Shown: positions 22,800 to 34,675, counted from the stretch's first letter. The stretch is 64,000 nucleotides of DNA from Ephydatia muelleri (GCA_013339895.1 JABACO010000008.1:10148846-10212845), one strand, 5' to 3'. Notes: generated from the letters alone by a model not told the origin. Translations and numbers: made by a program.

Positions 22800-24560
22800 T
22801 GTCGGTCAAATAGATTTCTAACAAGGGAAATGACCCTTTTGCTAGCGGCTGCAGTAGGCAAAAATGGGCAAATAAAGAAAAAAAATGTGGGAAGGATGCC
22901 TGCTCTGTTTCTTTTAGGACAATATCCAGTGACACTCCCTGACATGCTGCTAGGTACTGTGGAAGTTCCTTCCGCTGGCTGTGAATGCTGATGGATCCCG
23001 TTTTGACTGCTTTTACAGCAAGGAATTCTTCCAACAGAGCGAGATTGAAGCCAAGCTCAGCAGCTCTATATGGTTGCAAGTAACGAGAGATTTAAAGAGA
23101 TGCAGCATTGCAGCTAAACCTGCCGAGGCCTGCACATCATCTCCCATTATCTTTTGAAATGTGCATATCCAGGCTCCAGAACACTAAGTCCTTGGTTGTA
23201 GAAGTGTGTATATCCTGGACTGGGAGGGTTCATATTTCCACCAAGTTCTTGGCAAACAGCTGCCAAATTTGGTAAGTATGGATTATCAATCACATTTCAG
23301 GAGCTCATCATAAGCACTAAATGCCAGTGAGCCATCTCCTAAAGTGTAAGTTGCTTTTGTGAATAAGGTGCACCATCTTGCACTGCTGCTAGCTTGGACC
23401 ACCAACATGTCGGGCTGTATGATTTCTAAGTAAAACCCACGATATCACTGTAAATCATGTGTGCCCTATGTGAGTGAGTAGCCAGTGCCCCAAAAATAGT
23501 GTTAGTGTAGGATGCATGAAATAAGTTCCCATTCGATCCAATGTATGGGCAAGACATTGCAAATCTTAAGCATTGTTAAAAAAAACACTTGCAAATCGTT
23601 GTAGTCTAGTATTTGGTGGCATATACCAAGAACAGTATGATTGTTGGAACCATCATACTTCGTCTGCAATAATGGAGTAGAATTTACCTCTTGTTGCTGT
23701 TAAACTTGTGTGTTCTCTGATGTAATCACTGCAAAGGTCTATTAACTCCTTTTGAATAGTTTTTGACGTAAATCTAGCATTTTGTGGCGCCTTTTCTAAA
23801 AACTTGCAAAGAACAGCATCTGTCATGGCTCTAAACTCAAGTACTAGGGCTATAAAATTGCCTCTATTGGATGAAGTATCAGCTGTGGCGTCATCCCTGT
23901 GACCTCAAAAGGAAATGCCTTGCTTTCAACAGTGTATGATGCAGTCAACAATGCTTTGCAAAGCAAGTCTGTTTGAATCAGTGAGTTCCTGAGATTGGCA
24001 ATCTAAAATGTTGTCGATTCTCAATGTTGGATCATTGTATTGTGACAAAAAAGACTTTCCCATCAATACAGCTTCTTTATGATACTGGTAACTTTCATGA
24101 ACAACTAATACGCCGCCTTTTGCTCGCTTAAAGTGTTGGAATGGTTTTGTTATCAGCTTCCCAAAGTTTCCTCCATGTGAATTACCACGGGGCAATTTAT
24201 AGCAAAATAGACACAGTATTTGCAGTATGGTCCATTTTGCGAGGGTGACCATACCAGCTAATGATACTCCTCAAGCCATTGTTTCCTGAAAAAAGCCTGA
24301 CTGTTCTTTTCAAATCTATGCACTGGTCCTGTTTTGCTGCAGGTCAGAGGGCAAAGTTCCATGTTCCATTAGTAAACCTAGAAGAACGTGGCTAGGAAGA
24401 ATTGTCCCGATTTTCACTAGCCCCACATCGTTTTCAGTCATTACCATTGCTGAAGAGCCTCCCGCACAGATGCTACTCCCTATCTGCTCAGAAGATACCT
24501 GATAAAGCGCTAGATTCAACCTGCAAACAAATTTCAAACTATATATAGGACACACAAAAA
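22800..24560 (-). pseudogene. DUF4371/ZMYM1-like hAT transposase remnant
   Basis: Reverse-strand pieces in order: ENDVGLVKIGTILPSHVLL (about 24450), YHKEAVLMGKSFLSQYNDP with LQSIVDCIIHC (about 24000), AITDAVLCKFLEKAPQNARF and YSIIADEV (about 23800-23690), and LEEFLAVKAVKTGSI (about 23000). These are the N-terminal to catalytic-core parts of hAT transposases of the ZMYM1/DUF4371 type. Frames are interrupted and no dimerisation domain is seen at the low-coordinate end, so it is a dead copy. Confidence 0.65.
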
Positions 24561-24669
24561 CGATTCCAAGAACGATTCCAACAGACGGCAGGTGATAATA
24601 ATATTAATTGCATGGTGCAGCTGCTAGACCGTCTTGTGTGTTGGGGGGGGGGGGGGGGGCAAACCCCCC

Positions 24670-24772
24670 TAGTCTCGTACCCAGACCTACCATGACGTAA
24701 GTGTTTATCGCTTACACTACGACAGGTGTAAGCGATAAACGCTTACGTCATGGTGGGTCTGGGACGAGACTA
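24670..24772. mobile_element. Fold-back MITE copy 4
   Basis: TAGTCTCGTACCCAGACC...GGGTCTGGGACGAGACTA with the same inner arms as copy 2. No target duplication is visible, and a poly(G) tract abuts it. Confidence 0.85.
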
Positions 24773-24795
24773 GGTTGTATCACAGAATGCGAGAC

Positions 24796-24872
24796 AGAAT
24801 GGCATTGCGTGTCAAATTTATATCAGCCCGTAGTGACGGGCTGATATGAATTTGACACGCAATGCCATTCTG
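24796..24872. repeat. Near-perfect inverted repeat (hairpin)
   Basis: Arms of about 36 bp beginning AGAATGGCATTGCGTGTCAA with a 4-bp loop; unrelated to the TAGTCTCG family next to it. Confidence 0.9.
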
Positions 24873-25064
24873 TGAATTTACTAGTACCTGCCGCCCGGTT
24901 CAGTGCCTGTCTGTACGATTGTGCTAATTGGTGCGCACCACATTGGATGTAGTAAACATGTATGACTCCCCACGTAGTAGGTGGGGCATTGCAAAAAAAA
25001 ATCCGCCTCCGTATTGTATCACGTGATTGAGAGTGGTAAATTAAGTCTTATAATTAGGACGAGG

Positions 25065-26290
25065 CAGGCCCGTCAAGGATAATACGTGAACTATAGTTGG
25101 ATTATACATCTCGCGGATTAAGCATTTGTGAGTTTGTTTTTACTCTCTGGTAAGGATTGAATCATACGTAATTGTCCTTTTGTAATTTAATTACAATCAG
25201 ATACCCACAAACCATGCAATGTCATTACTGTGTAAGGTGACATTCTTCAAGACTGTGATTCCATCAGTGATTCCATTTCCATTCGTCTTGGGTGAAACGA
25301 TGCAAACATGTCAATAACACTTTCAACATTGATTTGCTGTTCGTAATGAATGTGCAGCAAGGCAAGATTGACCAGACGTTCTTTCCCCATTGATGATCTC
25401 ATGTAATTATTGAAACGTCCGGAGCATTGGCACTCGGCTCACATTCACACGATATAACTGGAATAAGTTGCAGCAGAATTCTAATATAGGGGTAAATTTC
25501 AGCATCACAATCTTTTATTGCTGATGATGGCGATGAAGATAGTTTGCCATATGGGACATCACTATATTTTGACTTCCATCGCATTAAAAATATAGTTCTA
25601 GCTCCAGAAGCTCAGGGGATAGAAGGTCATCATGGTATACTTCAACAATTCTCAGTAGACAGATTGATTTCCTTTGAATGCTTTACAGATGGTACTATGC
25701 CTAATATTGAACCAGCTGTGATGGTTAATGATAAAAACTGTTCTGCTAAGTGAGTGGAGATGTGGTCGAGAAACGGTATAGCAACATTAATTCTTTTTAT
25801 CATAATCAAGAGGAGAATCAGAAGAAATATTGCTTCGATGCTGCTGCCTTGCAGCAATAATGCGAGGTATTGACACTGAGCTTCCAATTTTCTCTGCCAT
25901 TCTACATGAGTGATTGTAAATAACTTGAAAGTTATTGACGCTCAAGCTTGTAGAAATTCCTGATACCCTAGCTCAATCATTTTATAAGCTTCTACAATTG
26001 TTTTGTTTAGTTCGTTGGGGAAGAAATTGCTCCATTGAACAGCAGTTAGCACCGGCTCTTTTTCTTTCCCGTTCGCGTTTTCACGTCGTCCCATTTTAGA
26101 TCAAGTGCAAGTCGGCACTAAGAACTAGGGAGCTATTACCTGACAGCTGGCAGTTGTCACGATAAGTATCGATTGTCAACAATATAAACATGCTTGTAAC
26201 AAAATTCATAGCCGACCGGTTGTATCAAGCGGGGGGGGGGGGGGGGGGGGGGGGGGGTGTGCAATTTCACTCCCCCTGGCTACGGGCCTG
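25065..26290 (-). mobile_element. Internally deleted hAT element, CAGGCCCGT ends
   Basis: Left end CAGGCCCGTCAAGG and right end inverted CAGGCCCGTAGCCAGG; flanks CGAGG and AGAGG are nearly a 5-bp duplication. The reverse strand encodes an N-terminus starting MGRRENANGKEKEPVL (about 26095), a middle piece RINVAIPFLDHISTHL (about 25790) and a hAT dimerisation C-terminus with NYMRSSMGKERLVNLALL (about 25400). A 30-bp poly(G) tract lies just inside the right end. Confidence 0.65.
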
Positions 26291-26445
26291 AGAGGTCGTG
26301 TGCGCAGTGCGCATGCGTACGCGAAGAGAAATAGGTAGCGGGTCGTGAGTGTGAAAAAAAAAAAATCCAATATTGAACGAAGCTTCACGTTCACAAACTT
26401 TCAAAATCAGTTAATTTATTAACATTAATTAGCGTGATTAATAAT

Positions 26446-26818
26446 GTATCAATTAAAAGGAGGAAACCGACCAACTTACACAGCCAAATTTCAAATTTAT
26501 ATGTTAAGCACATCATTTTGTAGAGTATATATTTGCATAAATGATATTTTAGCATATATGGGTCACAATGTTAGTACAGTTTGGTACAAAATGTCAAACT
26601 GTTTCCATATAATATGTAAGGAATTGTTAGAGCAATCTGTACCATATGTCGTGCTGAACGGATATGTTCCAGGTTGTACCAGTTATGATACAAATATGTA
26701 TCATACAATGATAGGCATATGTCACATATCCGGTACAGAAAATTACTTTAGTTTCAAAATATTTCTTAATTCGATCAAAGGTTATATTCCCGTTCAAAAG
26801 CGTTGCGTTCTTTCTTAG
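26446..26818 (+). other. Unrecognised 124-codon open frame
   Basis: Open frame starting MYQLKGGNRPTYTAKF, AT-rich and cysteine/tyrosine-rich, between a hAT element and the gene 3 promoter. No family recognised; it may be chance. Confidence 0.2.
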
Positions 26819-26928
26819 ACACAGGGTATAAGCAGGCGAGCAGTTTTATCCATCAAGAGTGCAAGGGTTTTATTTCTTTTTGTGTGATCATCCCGGCGTT
26901 TGGCTGTACCTGCATATATCCTCATAAC

Positions 26929-26936
26929 TGACGTCG
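26929..26936 (+). promoter_or_regulatory. CRE-like TGACGTCG upstream of gene 3 exon 1
   Basis: One-base variant of the TGACGTCA palindrome seen at 7139 and 50378, at equivalent distance from the ATG (26995), next to GCAGCCGTTTCT. Confidence 0.45.
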
Positions 26937-27744
26937 TCACTTCTTCTTTACCGGACGCAGCCGTTTCTCACCTGACTATTGCTATCAGCTCAACATGGCT
27001 ACCGTTGGTAGCAGCAATGGTTTCGTGCCACAGCAGCAGAGGAAACCCGGTCCCAGACTGCCTCCTGCACAGGGGTGAGTTGCTCTTTATTTGGAGTTTT
27101 CGTAATGAATTCGACACACCGTTTGCAGACGCGGGTATAATATGCAGCAGTCCATGATGCAAATGCAGTTTCAACATCCAATGGTAATGACGTTTTTTTT
27201 TTTTTTTTTTTTTTTTTTTGTTGCTTTTTTTGGTATTAAATATCGTATTCTAAAAATTTACATACATGGCAAACACGCGCTCCATGGCGCACACGCACAC
27301 ATGGCAAACAACACAGTGCACACACGCACGCATGGCACACACGTAACAGCACACACGCGTACGTTGGCACGCACATAACATAGCACATGGCGTACCACGG
27401 TAGGCAACGTGTATCACAGGGAAAAGTTTCGCATTCCCAAGTTGGATTTTGATCCACAATCCCTGGGTGGAAAGGCTTAAATCAACATTGGGCATTTTGA
27501 TGTGGTGGTTTGTTGTGTCTACTGTGACTGCTTATCACATTGGGATCTTGGATCAAAACCCAATGTTGGGAACTCGAAACTTTTCTCTGCGTATGCGCTC
27601 ACACACGCACACGTCCTTTCGGCGATAATTGGCTGGTATGAATATTCACTATGAATACATTTATTACGTGGCTATCCTCCATTTTGACGGGCAAATTTTC
27701 ATTGCGTTGTTGTACGAGAACCTGGGCCATAGTCTTAGCGATGC

Positions 27745-28041
27745 CAGAATCGTGTTGTTTTTGTGGGATGTAGAAATAGAAGGTGTAAAGGATCTGGAAA
27801 AAGGTTCTGTAGAGTTCCAGCAGATCCAGTTCAACGACAGAGATGGATTGCTGCCATTAACTGGGTGCCAACTGTATATACTCGTCAGATTTCTAGTGTT
27901 AGGATTGAAAGGGTTATTGGACTACTGAGGAATAAATATAGAATTATTCAAGGTACCTTACCCATTTCGTTGATTAATAGACCTTCTGACTCAACACCCA
28001 CTATTGATATAATACTTTGCTGGTTTGACAAATTTGTCTAA
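27745..28041 (+). pseudogene. THAP-domain plus DDE (ISL2EU/Harbinger-like) transposase remnant
   Basis: The start MPESCCF leads, after an extra T that shifts the frame, into VGCRNRRCKGSGKRF and RVPADPVQRQRWIAAINW, the Cys-rich start of a THAP DNA-binding domain. It then jumps to VRIERVIGLLRNKYRIIQG and a stop at 28041, the C-terminal end of a DDE_4-type transposase. The catalytic middle is deleted. Confidence 0.65.
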
Positions 28042-28123
28042 ATCTATTGTATAACATGTAAAAATGTTTCATACTCATTACACATCAGTGTACACCTGTA
28101 ATATTTATATAATGATAATTGTA

Positions 28124-28375
28124 TGGGACAGTTTCCGAGAAAATTGCCCCACGGTTAAAATGTTATAAAAATGCATCGCGTTTGAATCGCTATAACTTCC
28201 CAACGGATAGCGCTATCGACTTTCTATTTTCAACACTTCATAGCGAAATGGTGTAGTATGAAGTGTTGAAAATAGGAAGTCGACAGCGTTATCCGTTGGG
28301 AAGTTATCCCGATTCAAACGCGATGCATTTTTATAACATTTTAATCGTGGGGCAATTTTCGCGGAAACTGACCCA
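28124..28375. mobile_element. Palindromic MITE with TA duplication (Tc1/mariner-like)
   Basis: Ends TGGGACAGTTTCC and inverted TGGGTCAGTTTCC; arms of more than 110 bp including ATGTTATAAAAATGCATCGC. TA at 28122-28123 and 28376-28377. Confidence 0.8.
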
Positions 28376-28623
28376 TATGTTCATTTATTTGAGTCCATTT
28401 ATCAAAGCTATGCACTCATTACAATATCATTCACCTTCTGGCTCTTCAACAATGCCAACACATCATTGGCCTAAATGCACTCTGTTTGCATATGCAATAT
28501 GGAACATCATCATTTTCAGAACTGATTCTGCTTTGATAAAATTCTGCTTCTTGTTCGAGCACATCATCATAATTGTTAGAACATGATATACTTGGCTGTT
28601 GAACACCACATGATGTGGAAGGA

Positions 28624-29623
28624 NNNNNNNNNNNNNNNNNNNNNNNNNNNNNNNNNNNNNNNNNNNNNNNNNNNNNNNNNNNNNNNNNNNNNNNNNNNNN
28701 NNNNNNNNNNNNNNNNNNNNNNNNNNNNNNNNNNNNNNNNNNNNNNNNNNNNNNNNNNNNNNNNNNNNNNNNNNNNNNNNNNNNNNNNNNNNNNNNNNNN
28801 NNNNNNNNNNNNNNNNNNNNNNNNNNNNNNNNNNNNNNNNNNNNNNNNNNNNNNNNNNNNNNNNNNNNNNNNNNNNNNNNNNNNNNNNNNNNNNNNNNNN
28901 NNNNNNNNNNNNNNNNNNNNNNNNNNNNNNNNNNNNNNNNNNNNNNNNNNNNNNNNNNNNNNNNNNNNNNNNNNNNNNNNNNNNNNNNNNNNNNNNNNNN
29001 NNNNNNNNNNNNNNNNNNNNNNNNNNNNNNNNNNNNNNNNNNNNNNNNNNNNNNNNNNNNNNNNNNNNNNNNNNNNNNNNNNNNNNNNNNNNNNNNNNNN
29101 NNNNNNNNNNNNNNNNNNNNNNNNNNNNNNNNNNNNNNNNNNNNNNNNNNNNNNNNNNNNNNNNNNNNNNNNNNNNNNNNNNNNNNNNNNNNNNNNNNNN
29201 NNNNNNNNNNNNNNNNNNNNNNNNNNNNNNNNNNNNNNNNNNNNNNNNNNNNNNNNNNNNNNNNNNNNNNNNNNNNNNNNNNNNNNNNNNNNNNNNNNNN
29301 NNNNNNNNNNNNNNNNNNNNNNNNNNNNNNNNNNNNNNNNNNNNNNNNNNNNNNNNNNNNNNNNNNNNNNNNNNNNNNNNNNNNNNNNNNNNNNNNNNNN
29401 NNNNNNNNNNNNNNNNNNNNNNNNNNNNNNNNNNNNNNNNNNNNNNNNNNNNNNNNNNNNNNNNNNNNNNNNNNNNNNNNNNNNNNNNNNNNNNNNNNNN
29501 NNNNNNNNNNNNNNNNNNNNNNNNNNNNNNNNNNNNNNNNNNNNNNNNNNNNNNNNNNNNNNNNNNNNNNNNNNNNNNNNNNNNNNNNNNNNNNNNNNNN
29601 NNNNNNNNNNNNNNNNNNNNNNN
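28624..29623. other. Assembly gap of 1000 N
   Basis: Exactly 1000 N, probably a scaffold gap of unknown true size. It falls inside eIF4G-like gene 3. Confidence 0.99.
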
Positions 29624-29718
29624 GGGATGAGAGGAGCAGTCTGGGGAGGAGGAGAGACGTGCAAAGGAAGATGACATAACTTCTGATCCAAATGTGAGTA
29701 CATGTGTGTGTACGTATG

Positions 29719-29719
<1 letters not shown>

Positions 29720-29796
<77 letters not shown>

Positions 29797-29800
29797 TATG
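29720..29800 (+). repeat. (TG)n microsatellites (29720-29800 and 30005-30070)
   Basis: Two long TG runs flanking the linker part of gene 3. Confidence 0.95.
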
Positions 29801-30018
29801 TGTACATGTGTATGGAGATGTGGATAAAGAGCTCAGAGGACTAGAGGTTCAGTCATACAATTACAGTTACACTTTTCCCAGAGAGGTGAGTCTGAAGAGA
29901 TTGGTGAACCACAAAAGATCATTCCTCATAGATCACATGTGGTCAGTTGAAAGTACCGTTTGTCATGCTAATAAGCTAATGTTACAATGTGCTTGAATGT
30001 GTGTATGCATGTGTGTGT

Positions 30019-30070
<52 letters not shown>

Positions 30071-31369
30071 GTGTGTGCATCATGGATAAGGTTGAATTGA
30101 AGAAGGCTGAGCAGCCATGGCAGAGGCTAGCTGAGCTTCAGTTAGAGTTGACAGAGGAACAGAAGGAGACCCAGGAGGTCTTCCGCAAGTTCCAGAGTAT
30201 TCTAAACAAGTTGACGCTTCAAAACTTTGCCAAACTAGCAGATGCAACTTGCCAACTAAAGATTAACACAGAGGAGAGGCTGAGAGGGGTCATCGACAAG
30301 ATCTTCACAAAGGTTAGAGCTGACAAACCTATGCTGCTTCTTGAACATATACTCCTCTCATACAGTCACTGGAAGAGAGAAAAGTGACTAAATTCATATC
30401 GTCATATGCCAAGCTTTGTTGCGTTCTGGCAGCATTGGCTGTTGAAACAATAAATGCAGAAGGGAAACCTCAGACCATCACTTTCAGACGTCTTTTGCTG
30501 AGCAGGTGTCAGCAGGAGTTTGAGAAGGACATGCAGGAGGATGAGGAGAGGGAGACCATGCAGAAGGGAGTAGAGACAGCAGAGACAGTGAGTCATGTGA
30601 CCATCACATGCGGTATTGGGGTGACCTTGTCTCTCTCAGGAGGAGATAAGGAACAGCGACAGACGGCTCTGGAAGCAGCTGAAATGGCATCTAGACATCA
30701 GTCGCTAGGCAACATCAAATTCATTGGAGAGCTTTACAAGCTGCAGGTAAGCATGTGTGTGTGTGCTGTCTTTCAAAGGTTGTGTGTGATTATGTTAACA
30801 GTATTTGATGCACAATCCCACAATGATGTCTGAATCAGTAGGATTCTACTCCTAATAGAAACTAGAGGAAATAATTTTCTAAATGATGTGCACCATCTGA
30901 TGTCGTTATACAGATGTTTCCAGAGTCCACCCTGCACAGCTATATGGTTCAGCTGTTGCTATCTTCCCCTCATGAGCAGTCCCTGGAATTCTTCGCAGCT
31001 CTCATCACTGCAAACCGGCAAAGAGCTGGATAGGGGAGAGGCTAAGGTAGGTGTGGTCTGGTGTAGTCCGCCTGGTAACATGCCCCTCCCCCCATCCCCT
31101 GACCAGAGCCGGATCAACCAGTATTTGAGCAGAGTGAATGACATTGTGGAAAGTGGCAAGACCTCCAAGAGGATTAGGTTTGTACTTCAGGATGTGGTGG
31201 AACTGAGAGGGACAGCATGGGAGCCACTGGACTCTATGCAGAAGAGGTTGTTCAGATACATGAACAGTGCTGGGAGGAGGGTGAGGACACCCATGTGCAG
31301 GTGGAGTAGTGGAATGGTCCCTTTAAGGTTAGCTCAGGGCCACTGATGTGTGCAACATGTCTTGTGACT

Positions 31370-31625
31370 CCTCCCCATCTCCTCTTCCTCCTCCCATCTC
31401 CTCTTCCTCCTCCCATCTCCTCTTCCTCCTCCCATCTCCTCTTCCTCCTCCCATCTCCTCTTCCTCCTCCCATCTCCTCTTCCTCCTCCCATCTCCTCTT
31501 CCTCCTCCATCTCCTCTTCCTCCTCCCATCTCCTCTTCCTCCTCCCATCTCCTCTTCCTCCTCCCATCTCCTCTTCCTCCTCCCATCTCCTCTTCCTCTC
31601 CCCTCTCTCTTCTTCTCTCCATCTC
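31370..31625 (+). repeat. Minisatellite, unit CTCCTCTTCCTCCTCCCAT
   Basis: About 13 nearly identical 18-19-bp units, pyrimidine-only on the plus strand, downstream of gene 3. Confidence 0.95.
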
Positions 31626-32052
31626 CTCTTCATTAGATGCTGCACATGGCGGGGTATTGCTCCATCTCATCACAGCTCAAAGGCCATTTTTTGATTGGAT
31701 AAAATTAATCAGTCCATGACAACGCATCATCAAGCAGAACAGTGGTCAATTAACAACTGTATTTCGTTTCTGATGATCTACTTTTGCATTCTACTGGTGC
31801 CAAAGCTTATTCTTTGTTTGCATTTGAACCATAGGCAGGAAGAGAATGGATTTCATAATGCACTCACGTAAACAAGTTGACAACAAACACACTCTTGTTG
31901 GGATGTTTGGGGATAAAGATAAAATCTAATCAGATTGTCAAATAACTACGGCGGGCATGCGTGCAGCTAGGCCAGGATTATGTTCTTTAGCAGAAGCAGA
32001 GACATAATTTGGACCCGAATAACTTGCGCTATAAACTTTGTAGGTAGAAAAA

Positions 32053-32826
32053 TGATGCATTCTGAGTCAGCCACATTGGAGCCGACCCTTGTCCCTGCGA
32101 ACACTTCTGATCCCAAACCGGTTAAGAAGGCAGACAGACAATTCGATTTCAAGCTGTAAGACCTTTAGGAGTTCTTTTCCTTTAACTCTTAGCGCTCCAC
32201 CTCTGTTGCCCGTTACTCATACACAGGTATACTCAAAGACACATTGTGCTGAAGGTGGCGTACCTTGGGTGGGACTATCACGGACTGGCTATACAGGAAA
32301 CAGTGTGTGTGAAGGAGGTGGTGTGTGAGGGAGGATGGTGTGTGTTAGAGGTGGTGTGTGAGGGAGGTGTTGTGTGAGGGGGTGGTGTGTGAGGGAGGTG
32401 GTGTGTGAGGGAGATGGTGTGTAAGGAAGGTGGTGTGTGAGGGAGGTGGTGTGTGAGGGAGATAGTGTGTGAGGGTGATGGTGTGGGAGGGAGGTGGTGT
32501 AGCAATGAGGAGGGGAAGTACACTTCATCCAATACATACCCATCTCTAAATGGATGTTGCTGGAGGTACCACTAACTTTAGATGCCGAATCCTTAGCTTT
32601 GACATCAATCCCCTTGACAACAGGTAACATCTCGGTCGTGTGAAGGTGTCCTCACCTCCTTTGTCTCCCTCCATGTTCTTATCCCCACTCCCTCCTATCA
32701 CTTCTCCTCTCCCTCAATAAAATCATCCCCAGTAATGTCATGTAATAACCTCTCTCCTCCCCAGTCCCTCTACTCCTTACCAGATGCATGAGGTGACAAT
32801 TACAGGTTTAGCATTTCTCTGGCACC

Positions 32827-32860
<34 letters not shown>

Positions 32861-33812
32861 AGGGTACATGTATGTGTGGTGTTTATTAACCATCTTTATC
32901 ATCAGGTGCGTTGCATGGTGGGTGTGCTCTTCCTCATTGGAAGTGGTCTGGAAGATGTAATGGTGTGCAACACGTCTCTTCACCTTGTCCCCACCATGTC
33001 AGTGATTGTTCCTCTTCCCCCTCCCTCCTCTTCTTCCTTTTCTTCCTCCTCCTCTCCTCACCCTCTCACTTAGCTTGTTGATCAAATGTTAGACATTGAA
33101 AAGTGCCCAAGAAAACCACAGTATGGAATGGCATCAGGTAAGTGAAATTGATCTTGGTATGGGAATGGGCTCAGTGCTAGATTGTCCTCAGATTGGAATA
33201 GTCCTGATATTGCATTGGTCTGTTACCAAAGCAATAAGGCTTACTACACTGTTCATGTCCTAGATTGTTGCTGTGGTGATATGGATCCATACAGCACACA
33301 TCACATGATGCTTATTTGATTTTATATCTACTCTACAATGGTTGCTTTGCTGTTGTACACTAGCTCACCAGAGTCACTTTACCTAGAGATCCCCTTGATG
33401 CTTTTCGACTGTGTGTTCGAGGATGTGAACTGGCAGAGAGATGAACGTATGTCACTTGAGAGCAAGTCCTCCTTTATTGATGCAGTCTCCTTACCTTTCA
33501 TCCCTTTCGGAACCCTCCTTCCACCCTCACAGAGGCACATGAATACTTGGTCAGTCATTTTCAGGCCCTGTGGACTGCCCAGATGGTTAGGTGTGTCATC
33601 ATGAATAATTTACTTATGGGGGTAAAAAAAGGCTCATTCCTAATGATGTGAGGTGGTCAATAGCACAATTGACTGCATGATATATCATTCCATTTTTGTT
33701 GTGAATATGTGCAGCCACTGGTTTAAGTGCATCCTCTACTTTTATCTCCCAGGGCAATGATGTTGAGGTTCGATTGTGTTAGAAAAACTGATTGACGATG
33801 ACAGATTTTTAT
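32053..33812 (+). pseudogene. PUS3: PUS3-like tRNA pseudouridine synthase lacking the catalytic middle
   Basis: PUS3/Deg1 is a TruA-family enzyme that modifies U38/U39 of tRNA. Exon pieces: about 32053-32156 (MMHSESATLEP to KADRQFDFK), about 32227-32303 (RHIVLKVAYLGWDYHGLAIQ), about 32759-32828 (MHEVTITGLAFLWHQ), 32906-32960 (VRCMVGVLFLIGSGLEDVM), 33074-33137 (LVDQMLDIEKCPRKPQYGMA), about 33364-33449 (SPESLYLEIPLMLFDCVFED), about 33530-33590 (EAHEYLVSHFQALWTAQMVR) and about 33753 to a stop. These match the start and end of PUS3. The central segment, about 170-180 residues with the catalytic Asp motif (CGRTDKG in homologues), should lie between 32303 and 32756 but only a minisatellite and unrelated sequence are there. 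A deletion, or a mis-assembly around the repeat, would explain this. Confidence 0.72.
32300..32505 (+). repeat. Minisatellite, GTGTGTGAGGGAGGTGGT units
   Basis: About ten units of 17-19 bp exactly where the missing PUS3 exons should be. Confidence 0.92.
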
Positions 33813-34159
33813 CGTCACATACGGATCATGGGTGTAAGTATATAGTCCAAAGTTCACGTCTTAGTTTATATAAGCATGCAAAGTTTTGTGTCATAACACA
33901 TCACTTGGGACGTGGTCATTTGAAAGCTCATGTGAAGACAGTCACAAGGGTAGAGGTATGAAAACAAATGAGAATCCTCAACTGCAAACTGACTTGAGAA
34001 TGGATTACGCTCAGTCTATCCTGCTGCTGCAAGACAAGCTACAAGTTTACTTGACATGGAAAAACAAGTGCCCTTCATATCAAAGATAATCACTAGTGTA
34101 AGCTATAGTTTTTTATTTTAGTTTTTACATGCTTTGTTTGCGAGATATTCAACATCCAA

Positions 34160-34219
34160 ACACCCACACACATCCACACACATCCAAACACACACACACA
34201 CACATCCACACACACACAT

Positions 34220-34265
<46 letters not shown>
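34160..34265 (+). repeat. (CA)n/CACACATCCA microsatellite
   Basis: CACACATCCA repeats passing into pure CA. Confidence 0.95.
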
Positions 34266-34266
<1 letters not shown>

Positions 34267-34437
34267 AGTTCAAGATTTGGAATAGCGAGTTTCATTTCTC
34301 TCCACTTGTCTGCTTCCCTGAGAAGATTATGAATGGTTATGGATGGTGGTATTAAAACCATTCCCTCACCCCTCACACTACCTCATTTCACCATCACCAC
34401 CTATTTCAAGATGCAGGTGATCACTGTGAACACCTAC

Positions 34438-34675
34438 CTTTCTTTCATCTCCACCATCTTCTCCAATGTACTGGGATGCCAGCTGTTTGGTCATCTGTTC
34501 CTCATCCTCTGCCTCACGATGGATTTGATCAATGGTCTTCACTTTGGTGTCTTGCCGTTGCCGTGGCACCCACTTGTTGTCTCTGAGGTCCACCACATCT
34601 TGAAGCACAAACTGAACTTGTTTGGAGATCTTTCCTGTCTTGATGATGTCATTTACTCTGCTAAAATAAGTGCTT
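34438..34675 (-). pseudogene. Inverted eIF4G MIF4G last exon
   Basis: The reverse strand encodes [18 protein letters not shown] and [20 protein letters not shown], then a canonical donor (AAAG/gtaggt). It starts near 34675 with an AG acceptor. It is the only eIF4G exon on the minus strand; a minus-strand stretch near 32540-32600 (SASKVSGTSSN) weakly resembles the gene 2 linker GSKVAGTSS. It is probably a displaced fragment. Confidence 0.75.

Larger units (their letters stand above)
26995..31280 (+). pseudogene. eIF4G-like gene 3 with gap and two frameshifts
   Basis: Exon 1 (26995-27074) starts MATVGSSNGFVPQQQRK; exon 2 (27129-27183) gives RGYNMQQSMMQMQFQHPM. The assembly gap hides the next part; after it an acidic exon end (GEEERRAKEDDITSDPN, to about 29693) and a PQKIIPHRS piece near 29905 remain. 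MIF4G exons: 30091-30312, 30366-30587, 30640-30746, 30914-31046, 31107-31280. Exon 30640-30746 is 107 nt instead of 108 (AAGGAACAG versus AAGGAAACAG) and hits a stop; exon 30914-31046 is 133 nt instead of 132 (GCAAACCGG). The two shifts cancel in length but the segment between is out of frame. The last exon is diverged and lacks the KTIDQIH region. MA3 and W2 are not found downstream. Confidence 0.75.

Noticed and set aside
28463..29703. Long frames of 350-400 codons
   Set aside because: They consist of N from the assembly gap.
31252..31673. Several long Glu/Arg/Gly- or Ser/Pro/Leu-rich frames
   Set aside because: They arise from the CTCCTCTTCC minisatellite; every frame is open because the unit lacks stops.
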